Positions 54,028 through 62,296 of a stretch of 64,000 nucleotides of DNA are shown here, in pieces. The position numbers were made by a program, and so were the translations under genes. Under the pieces are notes generated by a model. It saw nothing but the letters and a program-made list of their open reading frames with translations. It had not been told where the DNA came from and made no database searches. This DNA comes from Streptomyces sp. AA1529 (GTDB lineage Bacteria; Actinomycetota; Actinomycetes; Streptomycetales; Streptomycetaceae). Numbering within the stretch: position 1 is the first letter of the stretch; each line of letters begins with the position of its first letter. The stretch is from positions 186,001 to 250,000 of the forward strand of contig NZ_ALAP01000078.1 in the NCBI RefSeq assembly GCF_000280905.1. The letters run 5' to 3'.

Positions 54028-55476
54028 GTGCCCACACGCAGAAACCTGCTCCGGGCCGCCACCGCGGCCGGGGTGCTGGCGGCCGCACCGGGCGGTCCCG
54101 CCACCGGGGCGCAGGCCGCGGCCCCGCGCCTGCGCGGCCGGACGGCCGGGAAGGCCCCGTCGGCCGGGGCGCCGTTCACCGTGCCGCTGGAAGTGCAGCG
54201 GCCCATCCGGCCGTTGCGGCTGGCGGGCCACGACTTCTACCGGCTCACGACCCGGGAGGCGGACGTCGGTCTGCTGCCGGGCACCGCGACCCGGATCCGC
54301 TCCTTCAACGGCCGGATCAGCCCGCTGATCATGGCCGAACGGGGCAGGCCCGTGCTCGTCGAGCAGGTCAACCGGATGGACGTGCCCTTCTCGATGCACC
54401 TGCACGGCGGGCACACCCCGCAGCGCCACGACGGGCACCCCATGTACCAGCTCGAACCCGGTGAGCGGCGGATCTTCCGCTACCCGAACGAGCAGGACGC
54501 GGCGACGCTGTGGCTGCACGACCACTCGCACGAGCAGCACGCGGAGAACATCTACCGCGGGCTGGCGGCGACCTACCTGCTCACCGACGAGTTCGAGCGG
54601 CGCCTCCCGCTGCCCAAGGGGCGCTACGACGTGGCGCTGCAGCTGCGCGACGCGCAGTTCGCGGACGACGGTGCGCTGGTGTGGGATCTGCACGGCTTCC
54701 GGGAACGGCACACGGTGCTGGTCAACGGGCGGCCCCGGCCCTACTTCGAGGTGGCGGCACGCAAGTACCGGCTGCGGCTGGTCAACACCTCCAACGAGCG
54801 GGTCTTCAGCCTCCGGCTGGGCGAGGACGAGGAGTTCACCCACATCGGGACCGACGGGGGGCTGCTCCCCGCGCCCGTCCCCACCCGGATGCTGCAGCTG
54901 TGGCCCGGCGAACGGCAGGAGATCGTCGTCGACTTCGCCCGCTACGGGGTGGGCCGCCGGCTGGTGCTCGGCAACGCCCACCCCTACGAGGGCGAGGCGC
55001 CGGAGGTGATGCGGTTCGACGTGGTCCGCCGGGCCGGCGACCCCAGCGAGGTGCCCGAGACGCTGCGGCCGGTACCGGACCTGGGGACCTCCGCCGTCGA
55101 GCGGGAGTTCGTCATGGCCTTCGATCCGACGACCGGCCAACACCTGATCAACGGCAAGCCGTTCGACATGCACCGGGTGGACATCCGGCCCCGGCTGGGT
55201 GTCGCCGAGACCTGGAAGATCGTCAACGGCGACGGCGAACTGGGCATTCCGCACTCGATGCATCCCCACCTGGACGGGTTCCGGATCCTGGACCGGAACG
55301 GGAAGCCGCCCGCGGCCGGCGAGGCCGGACTGAAGGACGTGGTCGCGGTGCCCGCGGGCGAGTCGGTGCGGATCCAGGTGCGCTTCACCGAGCACACGGG
55401 GCTGTACATGTACCACTGCCACATGCTCAGCCACGCGCAGATGGGCATGATGGGCCAGATGGAGATCGTCCGCTGA
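54028..55476 (+). CDS. Multicopper oxidase 3 (Tat-secreted)
   Basis: This 482-residue laccase-family enzyme has a Tat signal (TRRNLLRAATAAGVLAAAPGG...AAAP). It contains HLHGGHTPQRHDGHP, LWLHDHSHEQH, HSMHPHLDGF and YHCHMLSHAQMGMMGQM, so all four copper regions are present. The C-terminal block has Ala-Gln in place of the usual Glu-Asp after the last His. It should oxidise the polyphenol outside the cell membrane. The GTG start follows GGGAGGA by 7 bases. Hairpin after the stop. Confidence 0.93.
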   Translation: MPTRRNLLRAATAAGVLAAAPGGPATGAQAAAPRLRGRTAGKAPSAGAPFTVPLEVQRPIRPLRLAGHDFYRLTTREADVGLLPGTATRIRSFNGRISPLIMAERGRPVLVEQVNRMDVPFSMHLHGGHTPQRHDGHPMYQLEPGERRIFRYPNEQDAATLWLHDHSHEQHAENIYRGLAATYLLTDEFERRLPLPKGRYDVALQLRDAQFADDGALVWDLHGFRERHTVLVNGRPRPYFEVAARKYRLRLVNTSNERVFSLRLGEDEEFTHIGTDGGLLPAPVPTRMLQLWPGERQEIVVDFARYGVGRRLVLGNAHPYEGEAPEVMRFDVVRRAGDPSEVPETLRPVPDLGTSAVEREFVMAFDPTTGQHLINGKPFDMHRVDIRPRLGVAETWKIVNGDGELGIPHSMHPHLDGFRILDRNGKPPAAGEAGLKDVVAVPAGESVRIQVRFTEHTGLYMYHCHMLSHAQMGMMGQMEIVR

Positions 55477-55520
55477 CGGTGCCCTCCGGGGATCCTCCCG
55501 GCCCCGGCACCCGCGATACG

Positions 55521-55558
55521 CCCGCAGCGCCCCGGACCGAGGTCCGGGGCGCTGCGGG
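55521..55558 (+). terminator. 17-bp hairpin after multicopper oxidase 3
   Basis: 55521-55537 pairs perfectly with 55542-55558, loop CGAG. It lies between convergent genes. Confidence 0.8.
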
Positions 55559-55661
55559 ATTCCGGTTCCGGACGGACGCCGGCCCGGCGCGGGGCCGCCG
55601 GGCGGGCCGCGGCCGGGGAGGCGGGAGGCCGCGACCCGGGGGTCCGGGCCGCGGCCGAAGG

Positions 55662-56123
55662 TCACAGCGCCGTCACCGCCACCGCGTTCAGCAGCAGCGC
55701 CGCCACCGCCAGCGCGGTGCGCAGCAGATGCCAGCGGCGCCACAGCGGCCGCGGGTCCTCCCAGTCCGCGGGCAGCACCCGCGGGTCGTCGACTGCCTTG
55801 ACCCGGCGGTTGATGGGGACGTTGCACAGGTGGGAGACGGCGGAGACGCCCAGCAGCAGGACCGCGGCGGCGGCGAACAGCCCCCGGGCCGCACCGTCGT
55901 CGGCGATCAGGGCCAGCGCGACGGCGAGCCCCGTGGAGGAGAGGACGACGACCGGCATCGTCGGGTCCCAGTTGCGGCCCAGCAGCTTGTGGGCGTGCAC
56001 ATAGGTGCCGGTCTCCATGGCGAACAGCGCCGGAAGGACGCTGAGCGCCACGGCGAAGAGGACCCCCGCCGTGACGCCGCTGCCGAGGAGGACGGCCACT
56101 CCGAGGACAGCGTCCACCCTCAT
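55662..56123 (-). CDS. DUF1772 (anthrone oxygenase family) membrane protein 2
   Basis: This 153-residue four-helix membrane protein is equal in length to the one at 49267 and shares YVHAHKLLGRNWDPTMP and LCNVPINRRVKAVDDPRVLPADWEDP. It is the last gene of the ACP operon. The two copies may act on different intermediates or form a hetero-oligomer. Confidence 0.85.
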   Translation of the reverse strand: MRVDAVLGVAVLLGSGVTAGVLFAVALSVLPALFAMETGTYVHAHKLLGRNWDPTMPVVVLSSTGLAVALALIADDGAARGLFAAAAVLLLGVSAVSHLCNVPINRRVKAVDDPRVLPADWEDPRPLWRRWHLLRTALAVAALLLNAVAVTAL

Positions 56124-56127
56124 CGGG

Positions 56128-56508
56128 TCAGCTCCCGGCGGGGTGCGTGTCCACCGTCAACTGCGCGACGGACCGCATCGTGGCGTCGCGGAAGTAGGCC
56201 GCGAACGCCTCGGGAGAGGCCGTGTCGCGCCGCTCGGCGAGGTAGGGCTGGAGCTTCTCCTCCAGGACGTGGACGCCCTTCTGCCGGGCCATGTGGGCAC
56301 CGACGGCGGCGAAGTCGCCCTCGTAGTGGATGACGCGCACCATCACGTCGTCCTTGATGAAGACGCCGGTGCCCAGCAGCCGTCCGGCCGCCTCGCCGTC
56401 GTCGCCGGCCAGGTCGGGTGTGTCGACGCGCTTGAAGTGGGCGAAGATCTCCGCGATCTCGTCCTCGTACCCGGGCTTGACCCGGTAGGTGATCGCCGCG
56501 TAGGGCAT
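56128..56508 (-). CDS. SchA/CurD-like protein 2
   Basis: This 126-residue paralog of the 53574 protein starts MPYAAITYRVKPGYEDEIAEIF, with GVFIKDDVMVRVIHYEGDFAAVGAHMARQKGV also matching. Its start overlaps the SDR stop by one base. See 53574 for the function. Confidence 0.9.
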   Translation of the reverse strand: MPYAAITYRVKPGYEDEIAEIFAHFKRVDTPDLAGDDGEAAGRLLGTGVFIKDDVMVRVIHYEGDFAAVGAHMARQKGVHVLEEKLQPYLAERRDTASPEAFAAYFRDATMRSVAQLTVDTHPAGS

Positions 56509-57284
56509 CAGATTCCTCCATCGACTGTGAGCGTGGCACCGGTGACATAGCGGGCGGTGTCCCCCGCGAGGTAGAGGACCGCGCCGGCCACGTCCGCCGC
56601 GGTGCCCAGCCGGCCCAGTGCCGTCATTCCGGCGAGGCGCTCGACGAGCTGCGGGGGCAGCCCCGCGCCCGGCTCGTCCTCGGTCGCGGTGACGCCGGGC
56701 GCGACGGTGTTGACCCGGATCCCCCGGTCGCCGACCTCCTTGCTCAGCGCCCGGCCGAAACCCACCAGCGCCGCCTTGGAGGCGGAGTAGTGGGTGCCCA
56801 GCGGGCGCCCGCGCAGCGCCACCGAGGCACCGACGTTGACGATCGAGGCGCCGTCGGCCAGCAGGTCGTGCACCGCCCTGGTGACCAGATAGGCGGAGGT
56901 GACGTTGGAGTCCATCAGCCGGTGCCACTCGGCCTCGTCCAGGTCGGCGAACTTGCTGTGGCCGTCGACGCCGACGTTGTTGACGAGCACGTCCAGGCCG
57001 CCCAGGTGCGTGTGGCACTCCTCGGCGAGCCGGGCGGCGTCCTGCCCGTCGGTGACGTCGGCGGCCACCAGGTGGTGTCCGGCGCCCCGGGCCGCCAGCG
57101 CGGCCGCCAGGCTGCGCGCGTCGTCACCGGTGGTGCGGTGGGCGACGACGGTCCGGGCGCCCGCCTCGGCGAACGCCAGGGCCGTGGTCCGGCCGATGCC
57201 CCGGGTGCCGCCGGTGACCAGGACCCGCTTGCCGGCCAGCCCCGGCCCCGGCAGCACACCGGTGGCCGTACCGGCGGCGCTCAT
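56508..57284 (-). CDS. SDR ketoreductase 2
   Basis: This 258-residue FabG-like reductase has VTGGTRGIGRTTALAFAEAGA, VLVNNVGVDGHSKF and YSASKAALVGFGRALSKE. It is translationally coupled to the ACP gene upstream (4-bp overlap). It is the counterpart of the SDR at 48480. Two such reductases may reduce different keto groups or pair as heteromers. Confidence 0.92.
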   Translation of the reverse strand: MSAAGTATGVLPGPGLAGKRVLVTGGTRGIGRTTALAFAEAGARTVVAHRTTGDDARSLAAALAARGAGHHLVAADVTDGQDAARLAEECHTHLGGLDVLVNNVGVDGHSKFADLDEAEWHRLMDSNVTSAYLVTRAVHDLLADGASIVNVGASVALRGRPLGTHYSASKAALVGFGRALSKEVGDRGIRVNTVAPGVTATEDEPGAGLPPQLVERLAGMTALGRLGTAADVAGAVLYLAGDTARYVTGATLTVDGGI

Positions 57285-57541
57285 ACCGCATCGGGCAGGT
57301 TGGCATTGATCATCTTCAGCAGCAGCCGCGGCGTCTCGGCCTCCACCACGGCGTCGTCGGACAGTTCGACGCCGTACTCGCGCTTGATGACGCCGGTCAC
57401 CTGGAGCAGCGCGAGCGAGTCGTAGCCCAGTTCGAGGAACGGGGTGTCCAGGACCGCCTCGTCGGAGACGTCCGCGTCCTCGGCCTCGCCCGCGCACTCC
57501 AGCAGCTTCTCGGCCAGCTCACGCTGGGTGAACTCGCTCAC
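57281..57541 (-). CDS. Acyl carrier protein of the type II PKS
   Basis: This 86-residue ACP carries the growing chain on a phosphopantetheine attached to Ser of ELGYDSLALLQ. Length and the helix-2 motif fit PKS (not fatty-acid) carriers. It lies 6.0 kb from KS-alpha/KS-beta, across two other transcription units, whereas nearly all type II clusters keep the ACP next to them. Start GTG overlaps the TcmI-type cyclase stop by 4 bp. I see no other ACP gene in the window. Confidence 0.95.
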   Translation of the reverse strand: MSEFTQRELAEKLLECAGEAEDADVSDEAVLDTPFLELGYDSLALLQVTGVIKREYGVELSDDAVVEAETPRLLLKMINANLPDAV

Positions 57542-57876
57542 TGGATCCTCCCTCCGTCTTTCGTCCACACGTAGAACGGGTTCGCCATCGCGTCCTTGGG
57601 TTCCTTCCAGTTCGGGTCGTAGGGCGACACGCACTGCGCGAGGCGGGTGTTGATGTCGTCGTAGAGAGGGTGACTGCGGGCGCGGTAGAGGTTGGGGGTG
57701 ATGTCCTCGTCCGCCTCCACGAGGTGGAAGTACAGGTCGTGGAAGCTGAAGAGCGTCCGCCGCGCGACCCCCACCATGTGGGGCAGCTCGGTCCCGTCCG
57801 ACTCCTCGAAGATGCTGGCGATGGAGTCGGCCCTGCCCGGCTCCATCCGCGCCACTATGAGCGTCCGGTGTGCCAC
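57538..57876 (-). CDS. TcmI-type polyketide cyclase
   Basis: This 112-residue cyclase belongs to the TcmI family (ferredoxin-like dimer). It has TLIVARMEPGRADSIASIFEESDGTELPHMVGVARRTLFSFHDLY and SPYDPNWKEPKDAMAN, which are close to characterised TcmI/WhiE-ORFVII-type cyclases. It should form the last rings of the polyphenol. The GTG start has GGAGG six bases upstream and begins the operon with the ACP. Confidence 0.95.
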   Translation of the reverse strand: MAHRTLIVARMEPGRADSIASIFEESDGTELPHMVGVARRTLFSFHDLYFHLVEADEDITPNLYRARSHPLYDDINTRLAQCVSPYDPNWKEPKDAMANPFYVWTKDGGRIQ

Positions 57877-57944
57877 CGTCGGCCTCCTTGGGGAAGGTGT
57901 GGAGCAGCCCGTCCCGGTCGGTCGGCGGGCCTGGCGGGCAGCGT

Positions 57945-57973
57945 GCCAGCGGCCTCTGGAGCCCCGCTCAATC
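57945..57973 (-). promoter_or_regulatory. Candidate SARP operator for the ACP operon
   Basis: On the minus strand GATTGAG, GCTCCAG and CGCTGGC are 11 bp apart, 69-97 bp before the cyclase start. The GCTCCAG copy is identical to one at 35977. Confidence 0.55.
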
Positions 57974-58057
57974 CCGCCGCGACCCCGGTGCGCGCCCCGC
58001 CGCCCCGCGCCGTCCGCCTCCCGCGGGGCCGGGGCCGGGCCGCCCGGTCCGGCGCGG

Positions 58058-59311
58058 TCAGCGCAGCGGGCCGGTGGCCACCGTGTTCCGCAGCGCCGCC
58101 TCCTGCGAGAGCAGCAGCGGCCTGCCGACCATCCGGCCCGCCCGGCGGACACCGCTGGCGTGCGCGCCGTATCCGCCGCAGGGCAGATTGCCGTCCTCGG
58201 TGTCGAAAGGGGTGGCGTCGCGCAGCACGACGGCCGTGCCCAGCGTCCGCCCGGTCAGCCGCGGCTCGCCGAGGACCGCCGCGTACATCCCGCGCTCCAG
58301 CTCCAGGGGGTGCCGGGCCCAGCAGCGCAGCATCTCCGGGTCCTCGTAGGGGACGACGCAGAACAGCGGCCCGGAGAGGGCGGGCGGATGGAAGCCGGGG
58401 TCCTCGTCGAAGACCAGCAGGGAGGGCTCGACCTGCATCCGCTCCGGGTCCGCCCCGCCCCCGGCCACCACCCGGTCGGCGTGCTCGGTCAGGAAGCGGG
58501 CCGCGCCCTCCACGGCCTCGCCGTAGGTGAGGGCGGTGAGCACGGCGTCGGGCCAGCTGCGGGCGCCCACCGTCAGCACGGACAGTTCGGCACGCAACCG
58601 CTCGACCAGCGCGTCCAGCCGCAGCCGGTGGACGAACAGCACGTCGGGGCAGAGCCGGTGCTGACCGGAGTTGTAGAGCCGGGCGCGCAGCACCGCCCGG
58701 CAGGCGGCGTCCGGTTCGGCCCGGGGGCCGACGACCAGCGGATTGGGCGCGGGCCCGGACAGCAGGAAGAGCGGGCCGTCGCCGATCTCGGTCATCAGCT
58801 TGCCGGCCGCCGTGGCGGAGCCGGTGAAGACGACGGCGTCGGACTCCGCGCAGACCGGCGTGAAGTCGTGCTGCGCGGCGTCGGTGAAGCGGATCCGGGC
58901 GGCCAGCGCGGGGTCGAGGCCGCGGCTGACGGTGCGGTGCACCTCCAGGGCCGTCTCCCGGATCCGGGGCGTGGGCCGGACGACGACCTCGTCGCAGTAG
59001 AGCGCGGGCACCAGGCAGTGGCGGACGTAGGAGTAGAGCGCGGTGTCCTGCGGAAGCACGACCGAGACCCGGGCCAGCTGCGGCACTCCGGTACGGGCCA
59101 GCTCCCACGGCGCCCCGGCCACCGCACGCAGCGAGCGCAGCAGTTCGTCGCGGGCACTGGCGCAGGTGGCGAGCCGGGTCAGGGCGGCCAGCAGCTCGGC
59201 GCGGCCGTCCAGCAGCGCGGCCGCCGCGCCGGTGGCCCTCTCGTGCGCCGCCTCGAGATCGGGCCACGGGCGGGTGACGGATTCCAGCACGGGCATGGAG
59301 GGCTGGGTCAT
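58058..59311 (-). CDS. Aldehyde-dehydrogenase-like protein with altered active site
   Basis: This 417-residue protein keeps the aldehyde dehydrogenase fold: VSVVLPQDTALYSY, FTGSATAAGKLM (nucleotide loop) and LYNSGQHRLCPDVLFVH. In normal enzymes the catalytic Cys lies two residues after the Gln (GQxC); here that place is Arg and the Cys comes two residues later. The general-base Glu of LELGG is replaced (FLLSGPAPNP). It therefore either uses shifted residues, acts as an acyl-transferring reductase, or is catalytically silent. It is divergent from the gene at 59536. Confidence 0.75.
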   Translation of the reverse strand: MTQPSMPVLESVTRPWPDLEAAHERATGAAAALLDGRAELLAALTRLATCASARDELLRSLRAVAGAPWELARTGVPQLARVSVVLPQDTALYSYVRHCLVPALYCDEVVVRPTPRIRETALEVHRTVSRGLDPALAARIRFTDAAQHDFTPVCAESDAVVFTGSATAAGKLMTEIGDGPLFLLSGPAPNPLVVGPRAEPDAACRAVLRARLYNSGQHRLCPDVLFVHRLRLDALVERLRAELSVLTVGARSWPDAVLTALTYGEAVEGAARFLTEHADRVVAGGGADPERMQVEPSLLVFDEDPGFHPPALSGPLFCVVPYEDPEMLRCWARHPLELERGMYAAVLGEPRLTGRTLGTAVVLRDATPFDTEDGNLPCGGYGAHASGVRRAGRMVGRPLLLSQEAALRNTVATGPLR

Positions 59312-59343
59312 GGAGGACTCCTCGGGCACGGGCGGGTCCGCTC

Positions 59344-59372
59344 CCACCGGCTGCTTCAACCGGCGCTCGACC
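59344..59372 (-). promoter_or_regulatory. Candidate SARP operator for the aldehyde-dehydrogenase-like gene
   Basis: Minus-strand GGTCGAG, GGTTGAA and CCGGTGG at 11-bp steps, 33-61 bp before the ATG at 59311. A single good heptamer (TGTCGAG, 59484) sits on the other side of the 224-bp divergent region. Confidence 0.45.
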
Positions 59373-59535
59373 CCGCCGGGTTACCTTTCCCTGCGGCTCA
59401 CCGCCGCATTTCCGAGGAATCACCGATTTCGTGTATGTCAGCTCTGTGACGGTGATTTCAGCGTAGGGGGGACGGAGGCGGGGTGTCGAGAGGGCCGCCT
59501 CGGACCGGGCGGCCGGACCAGGAGGGGACCCGTCC

Positions 59536-61008
59536 ATGACGCTGACCACCCGCACCGGACCCGCCGACCGCACCGGAACCGCGGAACCATCCGGGGAGAC
59601 CGCGCCCTGGGAGGGGCGGCCGCTGACCGACCACTGGGACACCGTCCGCGCCCTGGTGCGCGACGCGCACCCGCGTCAAGCCGGACCGGCCCCCGGCGAC
59701 GGGGATCCGGCCGGCGCGGATCCGGCCGGCTTCGCACCGGACGGCGAACTCCCCGCCCTCGACGGCCCGCTGCGCGGCTACCTGGCGGCGGCCGGGACGC
59801 GGGTCACCCGGCTGCCCGACCACCGCGGCGTCCGCTGGCAGCTGTTCGACCACTGCGCCGCCGCCGGGAGCCGCACCGCGCAACCGGACACGGCACTGCT
59901 GCTCGTCGCGCGGGCCGTGCAGCACACGCGGCGCACCGGCCGGCGGATCGCACTGCTGGCGCCCTCGTCCGGCAACCTGGCGAGCACGCTGCGGGACGCG
60001 CTGCTGCGCGCCCACCGGTACGGACTGGCCCACCCGGACCAGGTGCGGGTGATCGCGCTGGTGCCCGCCGCCGCCCGGCACAAAGTGGCCGACTCGCCGC
60101 TGGCCCGCCACCCGGAGCTGCGGCGGCGCAACCCCCTGGTCGTCCACCACGGTGCGGAGCCGGGTGCGGTGCACGAACTGGCCGCCGCCTACTGCCGGGC
60201 GCACGCCCGGGCGCTGCGCACCGGGACGGGAACCGCGCTGTGGTATGTCCGCGACCCCGTCGAGCACCGGGCCGCGGCCGCGCTGCGCGCGTTCGTGGAG
60301 CGGGACGCGCTGGGCGCGGCGCCCGCGGCCGGCCGGGTGCACGCGCAGACCGCCGACACCGGATCCGCGGCGCTGGGGCACCGCGCGGGCAGCGCCCTGG
60401 CGGCGGACGGCGCCGCCGACGCGGCCGGGCCGCGCCCGCTGCTGGTGCAGCAGCCGCGCACCTGCGGCCTGGCGCTGCATCTGCTGACCGGATCGTGCTC
60501 CCGGGAGGGCGCACCCCGGTACCGGTACGACGCGGCGCGCCGCCTGCACCACCAGGCGGCCGGCAGCCCCGACCCGCACTTCCCCCGCACGGCGCACCAC
60601 CCCGAAGAGGTCGTCGAGCCCGCCTTCTTCACCCGCGCACCCGGCACGGCGCCGGAGGTGAGCGCGCTGCTGCGCGCCCACGGGGGCACCGGGATCGTCG
60701 TCTCCCGCTACGAGTGCCTGGCCCGCTATCCGTCCCTGCGCGCCCTGCTGGCCCCGGCCGGTGTCGCCCTGCCCGCCGACCCGGCCCGGTTGGCCGACTG
60801 GTCGCTGGTGATGGCGCTGACCGGAGCCCTGAACGCGGCGGAGCGCGGCCTGCCGGCCGGTCCGGAGGTGGTGGTGCACCGCACCGCCGCGCACGGCGCG
60901 GCGGACCGCGCCCCGGTACCCGGCGCGCTGGCCCGGTACGCGGACTCCGCGGACGAACTGCACGCCGTACTGACCGGGGCGCTGGACGACCGCGGGCGGT
61001 CGCGGTGA
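59536..61008 (+). CDS. PLP-fold-type-II-like protein (DUF6002-like), no clear catalytic Lys
   Basis: This 490-residue protein contains LLAPSSGNLASTLRDALLRAH, which recalls the phosphate loop of threonine-synthase-like PLP enzymes. Its late segment AFFTRAPGTAPEVSALLRAHGG, then GIVVSRYECLARYPSLR and LADWSLVMALTGALNAAERG fits a family I recall as DUF6002 (not checked). The usual Schiff-base Lys before the SGN loop is not obvious (HRGVRWQLFDHC). It overlaps the ATP-grasp gene by 4 bp. Function is unknown; an amino-acid-type substrate is possible. Confidence 0.7.
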   Translation: MTLTTRTGPADRTGTAEPSGETAPWEGRPLTDHWDTVRALVRDAHPRQAGPAPGDGDPAGADPAGFAPDGELPALDGPLRGYLAAAGTRVTRLPDHRGVRWQLFDHCAAAGSRTAQPDTALLLVARAVQHTRRTGRRIALLAPSSGNLASTLRDALLRAHRYGLAHPDQVRVIALVPAAARHKVADSPLARHPELRRRNPLVVHHGAEPGAVHELAAAYCRAHARALRTGTGTALWYVRDPVEHRAAAALRAFVERDALGAAPAAGRVHAQTADTGSAALGHRAGSALAADGAADAAGPRPLLVQQPRTCGLALHLLTGSCSREGAPRYRYDAARRLHHQAAGSPDPHFPRTAHHPEEVVEPAFFTRAPGTAPEVSALLRAHGGTGIVVSRYECLARYPSLRALLAPAGVALPADPARLADWSLVMALTGALNAAERGLPAGPEVVVHRTAAHGAADRAPVPGALARYADSADELHAVLTGALDDRGRSR

Positions 61009-62291
61009 CGGGCGCCGGAAGCCGGCCCGCCACCGGCGGGCCGGGCCGGCGGCCCACCGCCCCGGTGCCGGGCGAGGCGGTGCGCGCCCGGCGGGCCGCC
61101 GCCGGCCTCCCCGCGCAGGGACCGCTGCCCGCACGGCCGTTCGTGCTGCCGCGCGGCCGCTACGACGAGCTCTTCCGGACCGCGGCGGCGCTGCTGGCGC
61201 TGGTGCGCCGGGCGGTGCTGGCGCTCGGACCCACCTGGCCCGAACGGCTCGTCGCGCTCGGCGCCGACCCCGCCGACCATCCCCCGTACTCGGGGCTGGA
61301 GAGGGTGGAGACCGACTGCTGTGCCCTGCTGGCCGGTGCCGACTTCCTGGTCGGTGCGGGCGGGCCGCAGCTGCTGGGCCTGGACACCGGCGGGACGCCC
61401 GGCAGCCCGCGGGAGACCGGGGTGCTCACCCGCGCGTGGCAGCGCGCCGCGGCCGGGCTGCCGGAGGCGCCGCTGTTCGGGCACGATCCGCTGACGGTGC
61501 GTGCCGCCGCGCTCGCCGATTTCTGCGCCCGGCGGGGACTGCCGCGCACGGTGGCCCTCATCGGTCCCGGCTTCCACCCCGACGAACAGCGCGAGCTGCG
61601 GGCGCACGGCTTCGCCGCCGACCTGCTGTCCTGCGCCGGCCCCCGGGACGGACCGGGCCGGCAGAGTTACGCGCTGGGGCTGCTCGGCGGCGCGCACCCG
61701 GCGGGCGGCGGGGCCTCCGGCCTGCCCCGGACCCACCGGGCGGGCCTGCTGCTGCCGCAGCCGAGCAGCGGGCTGCTGGCCGACAAGCGGGCCCTCGCGC
61801 TGGTCTCCGAAGGACTGCCCTGGATGACCCGGGGCGAGCGGCGGCTGGTGGAGCGCCGGCTGCCGTGGACCCGGATCACGCTGGCCGGGCGCACCACCTG
61901 GCACGGCACCGAGCGGGATCTGCCGGGCCTGGTGCTCGCCGAGCCCGAACGGTTCGTGCTCAAGCGGGCGGTCGCGGGAACCGGGCCGGTCGTGGCCGGT
62001 CACGCGACGGAGCCGGAGGTCTGGGCGGCGGCGGTGCGGCGCGCCTTCGGCCTCGGCGACAGCGTGGTGCAGGAGTACGTGCGACCGGCGCCCCACCCGG
62101 TGGAGCTGAGCGACGGCGCTGCCGTGCGGACCGTGCACGGCGCCGCTGCCGTGCTCAGCCCGCTGCTGTTCGCCGGGCGGCCGGGCGGGTGCCGGGTCAG
62201 CTTCCCGGCATCCGGCGTCCCGGCGTCCGGCGCCGGCCCCTCCCGTCTCCCGGCCGACGCCGTGCTGGCGGGCCGGGAGACGTCCGGCTGA
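61005..62291 (+). CDS. ATP-grasp/glutathionylspermidine-synthase-like protein
   Basis: This 428-residue protein resembles circularly permuted ATP-grasp enzymes and shares features with the YgiC-like protein at 17553 (LADKRALALVSEGLPWM for its SNKALLAILWE region, and FVLKRAVAGTGPVVAGH as the glycine-loop region). It could form an amide or ester with ATP. It is coupled to the PLP-fold-like gene by GTGA overlap. It ends 5 bp from the convergent SARP gene. No substrate can be named. Confidence 0.7.
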   Translation: MTGAGSRPATGGPGRRPTAPVPGEAVRARRAAAGLPAQGPLPARPFVLPRGRYDELFRTAAALLALVRRAVLALGPTWPERLVALGADPADHPPYSGLERVETDCCALLAGADFLVGAGGPQLLGLDTGGTPGSPRETGVLTRAWQRAAAGLPEAPLFGHDPLTVRAAALADFCARRGLPRTVALIGPGFHPDEQRELRAHGFAADLLSCAGPRDGPGRQSYALGLLGGAHPAGGGASGLPRTHRAGLLLPQPSSGLLADKRALALVSEGLPWMTRGERRLVERRLPWTRITLAGRTTWHGTERDLPGLVLAEPERFVLKRAVAGTGPVVAGHATEPEVWAAAVRRAFGLGDSVVQEYVRPAPHPVELSDGAAVRTVHGAAAVLSPLLFAGRPGGCRVSFPASGVPASGAGPSRLPADAVLAGRETSG

Positions 62292-62296
62292 GACCG

